DNA from: Candidatus Rokuibacteriota bacterium
Lineage (GTDB): Bacteria > Methylomirabilota > Methylomirabilia > Rokubacteriales > CSP1-6
Direction of reading: 5' to 3'
Length of the DNA: 8,871 bases
NCBI GenBank assembly: GCA_016201645.1
Contig: JACQCL010000144.1
Coordinates: 1-8,871 of the forward strand
In this document: positions 6,804 to 8,871 of the stretch, in pieces
Layout: each line of letters starts with the position of its first letter
Numbering within the stretch: position 1 is the first letter of the stretch
Notes under the pieces: model-generated
What the model saw: the letters and a program-made list of their open reading frames with translations, nothing else
The model's database searches: none
Told to the model about the DNA's origin: nothing
Made by a program: the position numbers and the translations under genes

Positions 6804-7289
6804 GTGGCCATCCAGCGCACCCCTATGACTCGGCAAGGCTTCGAGCGTCTGAAGGCCGAGCTCGAGCGGCTTAAAAAGGAGGAGCGCCCCCGGATCACCA
6901 AGGCGATCGCCGAGGCGCGAAGCCACGGCGACCTCGCCGAGAATGCCGAATACCACTCTGCCCGGGAGAAGCAGTCCTTCATCGAAGGGCGCATTAAGGA
7001 GCTGGAGGCGAAGCTGGGCCATGCCGAGGTCATCGACCCGCCCACCAATGGCGGCCGGGTGACGTTCGGCTCCACCGTCCGCCTTCAGGCCGGGGACGGC
7101 AACGAGGTCCGCTACTGGATCGTGGGCTCGGACGAGGCAGAGCCGGCCAGGGGAAAGATCTCGATCATGTCACCCCTAGCCCGGACGCTGATCGGCAAGG
7201 AGGTCGGCGACACAGTGGTGGCTCAGGTGCCCGGCGGGAAGAAAACCTACGAGATCCTCGACGCCAACTTCAGGTGGGACGATAGCTAG
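6804..7289 (+). CDS. greA: Transcription elongation factor GreA
   Basis: This 161-residue protein has the full GreA architecture. The N-terminal coiled coil (~10-77) carries the tip motif HGDLAENAEYHSARE, where D43 and E46 match the acidic residues (D41 and E44 in E. coli) that place a metal in the RNA polymerase active site. The C-terminal FKBP-like domain (~82-161) includes the run beginning ISIMSPLARTLIGKEVGD and PGGKKTYEI. By family knowledge it binds the secondary channel of RNA polymerase and stimulates cleavage of backtracked transcripts. GTG 6804 is preferred over the internal ATG 6825 because it restores a family-length N-terminus ending in PMT, as in E. coli GreA, and has GAGGT 9 nt upstream. 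It ends tail-to-tail with the DGQHR gene, overlapping it by 4 bp. Confidence 0.96.
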   Translation: MAIQRTPMTRQGFERLKAELERLKKEERPRITKAIAEARSHGDLAENAEYHSAREKQSFIEGRIKELEAKLGHAEVIDPPTNGGRVTFGSTVRLQAGDGNEVRYWIVGSDEAEPARGKISIMSPLARTLIGKEVGDTVVAQVPGGKKTYEILDANFRWDDS

Positions 7290-8419
7290 CTTCTGAGTGC
7301 CTCGCGTAGTTCGCGGGTCAACGTCTCCACCGTGCCGCGGGTGCCGCCTGCCAGCTTCTGCTTCCACTCGCCCTCGGTCTCGAAGCGGCGGTCGCCGAGC
7401 CGGGCTCCCCAGGGCTTGATGGCCTCGCGGATCGCATGCAGGTCGAGCGGATCCCTCCGGAGTTCTCGCGCCCGCGCCATCACGTCGGGCGCCACGCGGA
7501 TGAAAGCGCGGAGGGCGGCGCCGGTCTTGATCGAATATTTCCGGCCCGCCCAGGCGGTGGCGAAGACGCCCCCCACGGCCTTCACATAGTTCAGGAAAAA
7601 CCGCTTGGCCCCCTGGCGGAGCTCCTGGATGCGGGCGCTGCCGCCTACGTTTTCCACCGTCTCTAGGAAATCGACGATTTCCTCGGCGAGCGGCGCCTGG
7701 GAGACTTTCCCGCGCCCGGTGCCGAGCATTTTGACCTCGCCGTGGAGCGGAGAGGTCTCGTCCTCGTTCAGGGACCGGATCACGTCGTGGGCCAGGGCCT
7801 GATTGGGGTCGGGGTAGAGCTTCCGCCCGGCGAGGCTCACGATGTGGGATGGGTTGAGCCGCGTGTGCTTGGCGTTGATCGTGACGAACAGCTCCACGAT
7901 CTGCCGGGCGTCCAAGGTGTCGAAGAGCACCGCCGGGACTTCGATGCCCATCACCTCTCCGGCCAGGGTGAGGGAATGGAGCGCCAGCAGCCGGTGCTGG
8001 CCGTCCAGGACCCGGAGGACCCCGTGCTCCTCGGGAATCTGGAGCAGCCCCAGGTCGTGATGGCTCGCCATCGGGGTGAACGTAAAGCGTTTCTCGGAGG
8101 TGATGATGACCGCTCCGGGAATGGCCGGGAGAGTCCCCGCCTCCTTGCAGTCCCGGTAGTACGAGACGAGCTCTTCGATCTTTCTCCGGATCACCGGGCG
8201 CTGGTAGGCGGCCTCGCTCTCGCCGATCCGCTTTTCCAGCATCTCCCAGTTGACGCGGGCACGGGGGGCGCGCTTGGCCTTGGGGGGTTCCTTCGGCATC
8301 CCGCCCGCGTAGCCGAGGACTTCGAACTTTACCAGGCGGTCGATGTCCTTGGCGGAAAAAGACGCCTGGTAGAACTCGAGTCCGAACTGTTTTACCCGAT
8401 GTGCTGGGACGGTGATCAT
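7286..8419 (-). CDS. DGQHR-domain protein, DndB-like
   Basis: This 377-residue soluble protein carries the signature DGQHR (residues 139-143, bases 7991-8005) in the setting RVLDGQHRLLALHSL, followed by the conserved FVTINAKHTRLNP (178-190). These define the DGQHR family, related to the ParB/Srx-like fold, whose best-known member DndB regulates DNA phosphorothioate modification. The N-terminus (residues 12-37) also has a family-like LEFYQASF segment. Residues ~41-56 are a basic, Pro-rich linker (MPKEPPKAKRAPRARV) that could contact nucleic acid. The C-terminal third is helical and unassigned. I place the start at ATG 8419. The frame is open to 8539, but a strong promoter at 8442-8470 would start transcription near 8435, inside that extension. 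The leader has only a weak ribosome site. No DndA, C, D or E gene is visible nearby, so function (modification control, restriction accessory or other) is open. Confidence 0.86.
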   Translation of the reverse strand: MITVPAHRVKQFGLEFYQASFSAKDIDRLVKFEVLGYAGGMPKEPPKAKRAPRARVNWEMLEKRIGESEAAYQRPVIRRKIEELVSYYRDCKEAGTLPAIPGAVIITSEKRFTFTPMASHHDLGLLQIPEEHGVLRVLDGQHRLLALHSLTLAGEVMGIEVPAVLFDTLDARQIVELFVTINAKHTRLNPSHIVSLAGRKLYPDPNQALAHDVIRSLNEDETSPLHGEVKMLGTGRGKVSQAPLAEEIVDFLETVENVGGSARIQELRQGAKRFFLNYVKAVGGVFATAWAGRKYSIKTGAALRAFIRVAPDVMARARELRRDPLDLHAIREAIKPWGARLGDRRFETEGEWKQKLAGGTRGTVETLTRELREALRS

Positions 8420-8441
8420 GGGCGTTCTACCCGACCCACCC

Positions 8442-8470
8442 ACTGTAGAGGAACGCCAAACCCCTGTCAA
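8442..8470 (-). promoter_or_regulatory. Sigma-70 promoter of the DGQHR gene
   Basis: On the minus strand a perfect -35 TTGACA (8470-8465) is followed after exactly 17 bp by TACAGT (8447-8442, 4/6 to TATAAT). Predicted transcription start is near 8435, about 15 nt before the ATG at 8419. This fixes the likely start codon and rules out the longer upstream frame. The -35 overlaps a small palindrome CTGT-CA-ACAG (8464-8473) that could serve as a repressor site. Confidence 0.65.
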
Positions 8471-8474
8471 CAGA

Positions 8475-8638
8475 GGATTTTCCGCCATTGTGCTCGTCTT
8501 GACACTAGATAAAGGGTCTAGGGACGAGTTTATCCACAAGATGTGGGTAACTTGGGGATGGAGGCGCCGTTGCGGGCCGGGGAAATGGCCTCAGGTGGAA
8601 CTCTGTTTCAAATTGGGCTCCGAACGCTGGATTTTCCG
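8475..8638 (+). repeat. 10-bp direct repeat GGATTTTCCG (8475-8484 and 8629-8638)
   Basis: The 10-mer GGATTTTCCG occurs twice in the same orientation on the + strand. One copy ends 4 bp upstream of the -35 of the DGQHR promoter and the other 12 bp upstream of the -35 of the exported-protein promoter. The core GGA-TTT-TCC is itself an inverted repeat. It may be a shared regulator site, but two 10-bp matches in 300 bp can also arise by chance. Confidence 0.4.
8530..8550. promoter_or_regulatory. Facing pair of DnaA-box-like 9-mers
   Basis: TTATCCACA at 8530-8538 is an exact match to the bacterial DnaA-box consensus TTATNCACA. After a 3-bp spacer (AGA), TGTGGGTAA at 8542-8550 reads TTACCCACA on the other strand, one base off the consensus. 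Together they form a 9-bp-arm inverted repeat with a single imperfect pair. It could bind DnaA, or it could be the operator of another dimeric regulator of the two divergent genes. Confidence 0.45.
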
Positions 8639-8650
8639 AGGGTTCGCCAA

Positions 8651-8680
8651 TTGACAACGCGCGCTTGCCGCAAGTAGAGT
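8651..8680 (+). promoter_or_regulatory. Sigma-70 promoter of the exported-protein gene
   Basis: A perfect -35 TTGACA (8651-8656) is followed after 18 bp by TAGAGT (8675-8680, 4/6 to TATAAT). The predicted start near 8687 gives a leader of roughly 49 nt with a strong Shine-Dalgarno GGGAGG at 8721-8726, 9 nt before the ATG at 8736. Confidence 0.58.
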
Positions 8681-8735
8681 CGGGGGCGTTCCAAGGAAAA
8701 GAGAAAAAGCGCATCAGGAAGGGAGGAAAGGCGCC

Positions 8736-8871
8736 ATGGTGCGAATCGGCAAGGTTGCGGTCATTTTGCTGGTTGTCCTGCTGGGAGCGGCTCCCGCCTG
8801 GCCAGAGGAAAGGAAGGAGACGCCGATGCCCGGTTCCCCCCCGCATATCCAGACGGTCCAGGAGTTTCTGC
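8736..8871 (+). CDS. Exported protein with signal peptide, 5' part (runs off window)
   Basis: An open frame starts at ATG 8736 and continues for 45 codons to the window edge without a stop. Start support is good: GGGAGG lies 9 nt upstream and a TTGACA/TAGAGT promoter is at 8651-8680. The protein begins with a classic Sec signal peptide: basic MVRIGK, hydrophobic core VAVILLVVLLGA (7-18) and an AAPA-type site suggesting cleavage around residue 21. There is no lipobox Cys, so it is likely soluble in the periplasm or secreted. The start of the mature part (rich in E, K and P, then PHIQTVQEFL) is too short to identify a family. It is divergent from the DGQHR gene. Confidence 0.75.
   Translation, partial: MVRIGKVAVILLVVLLGAAPAWPEERKETPMPGSPPHIQTVQEFL

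Larger units (their letters stand above)
8420..8735. other. Divergent intergenic control region
   Basis: These 316 bp separate the DGQHR gene (-) from the exported-protein gene (+). I see no coding potential: frames open across it give low-complexity or unfamiliar products and start without ribosome sites. It is less GC-rich than its flanks, especially 8465-8550. It holds two outward-facing promoters (8442-8470 and 8651-8680), a pair of facing DnaA-box-like 9-mers (8530-8550), a short inverted repeat CTAGA/TCTAG (8505-8509 and 8517-8521), and an exact 10-bp direct repeat at 8475 and 8629. A third TTGACA, at 8499-8504 (+), has no matching -10. Confidence 0.7.

Noticed and set aside
7742..8512. 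256-codon + strand frame opposite the DGQHR gene
   Set aside because: The opposite strand encodes the recognisable DGQHR and FVTINAKHTRLNP motifs. This frame has no motif or ribosome site.
8499..8527. Third promoter from TTGACA at 8499 on the + strand
   Set aside because: No acceptable -10 occurs 16-18 bp downstream (sequence there is GGGACGAG).
8412..8654. 80-codon + strand frame in the intergenic region
   Set aside because: It begins inside the DGQHR coding start on the other strand, has no ribosome site and crosses the promoter and DnaA-box elements.
8420..8735. Chromosomal replication origin
   Set aside because: Only two DnaA-box-like 9-mers, no clear AT-rich unwinding tract or iterated repeats, and none of the genes usually found next to oriC.
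8505..8846. 113-codon minus-strand frame covering the intergenic region and the exported-protein start
   Set aside because: It overlaps a well-supported signal peptide start with promoter and Shine-Dalgarno site on the other strand, and its own product looks non-natural.

Overview
The window is GC-rich (about 65%), gene-dense bacterial DNA. Gene content is mostly chromosomal housekeeping and metabolism: glutaryl-CoA dehydrogenase, TrmI, a PpiD-type chaperone and GreA. I see no transposase, phage gene, tRNA, rRNA or CRISPR array. High GC, short intergenic gaps, 70-type promoter elements and TrmI next to a membrane-anchored parvulin fit an uncultured soil or subsurface lineage of the Rokubacteria/Methylomirabilota (NC10) or deltaproteobacterial kind. 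That placement is an inference from gene style, not a marker-gene result.

Layout. Positions 2-613 hold the 3' half of gcdH (+), followed by a 12-TM MFS transporter (658-1851, +). A small VOC/glyoxalase-fold enzyme (1827-2231, -) converges on that transporter and overlaps its end by 25 bp. About 100 bp on the other side of the VOC gene, a divergent Fsr-like MFS transporter begins (2331-3467, +). Next comes a tight + strand group behind an extended -10 promoter: trmI (3523-4332), a ppiD-like SurA_N/parvulin chaperone (4375-6270) and a small flavin-binding PNPOx-fold protein (6281-6691). greA (6804-7289, +) follows with its own promoter and Shine-Dalgarno site. Its stop codon shares a CTAG with the stop of a convergent DGQHR-domain gene (7286-8419, -), which resembles the DNA-phosphorothioation protein DndB but has no dnd genes beside it here.

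The DGQHR gene and a truncated exported protein (8736 to the window end, +) are divergent. Between them lies 316 bp of non-coding DNA, the most structured part of the window. It holds a good promoter for each gene (both with a perfect TTGACA -35), a pair of facing DnaA-box-like 9-mers, and an exact 10-bp repeat placed upstream of each -35 element.

Most of the window is ordinary. The parts that deserve a second look are the orphan DGQHR gene with its control region and the three-fold internal repeat of the parvulin C-terminal half in the PpiD-like protein. I do not see a complete, demonstrably new multi-gene system.
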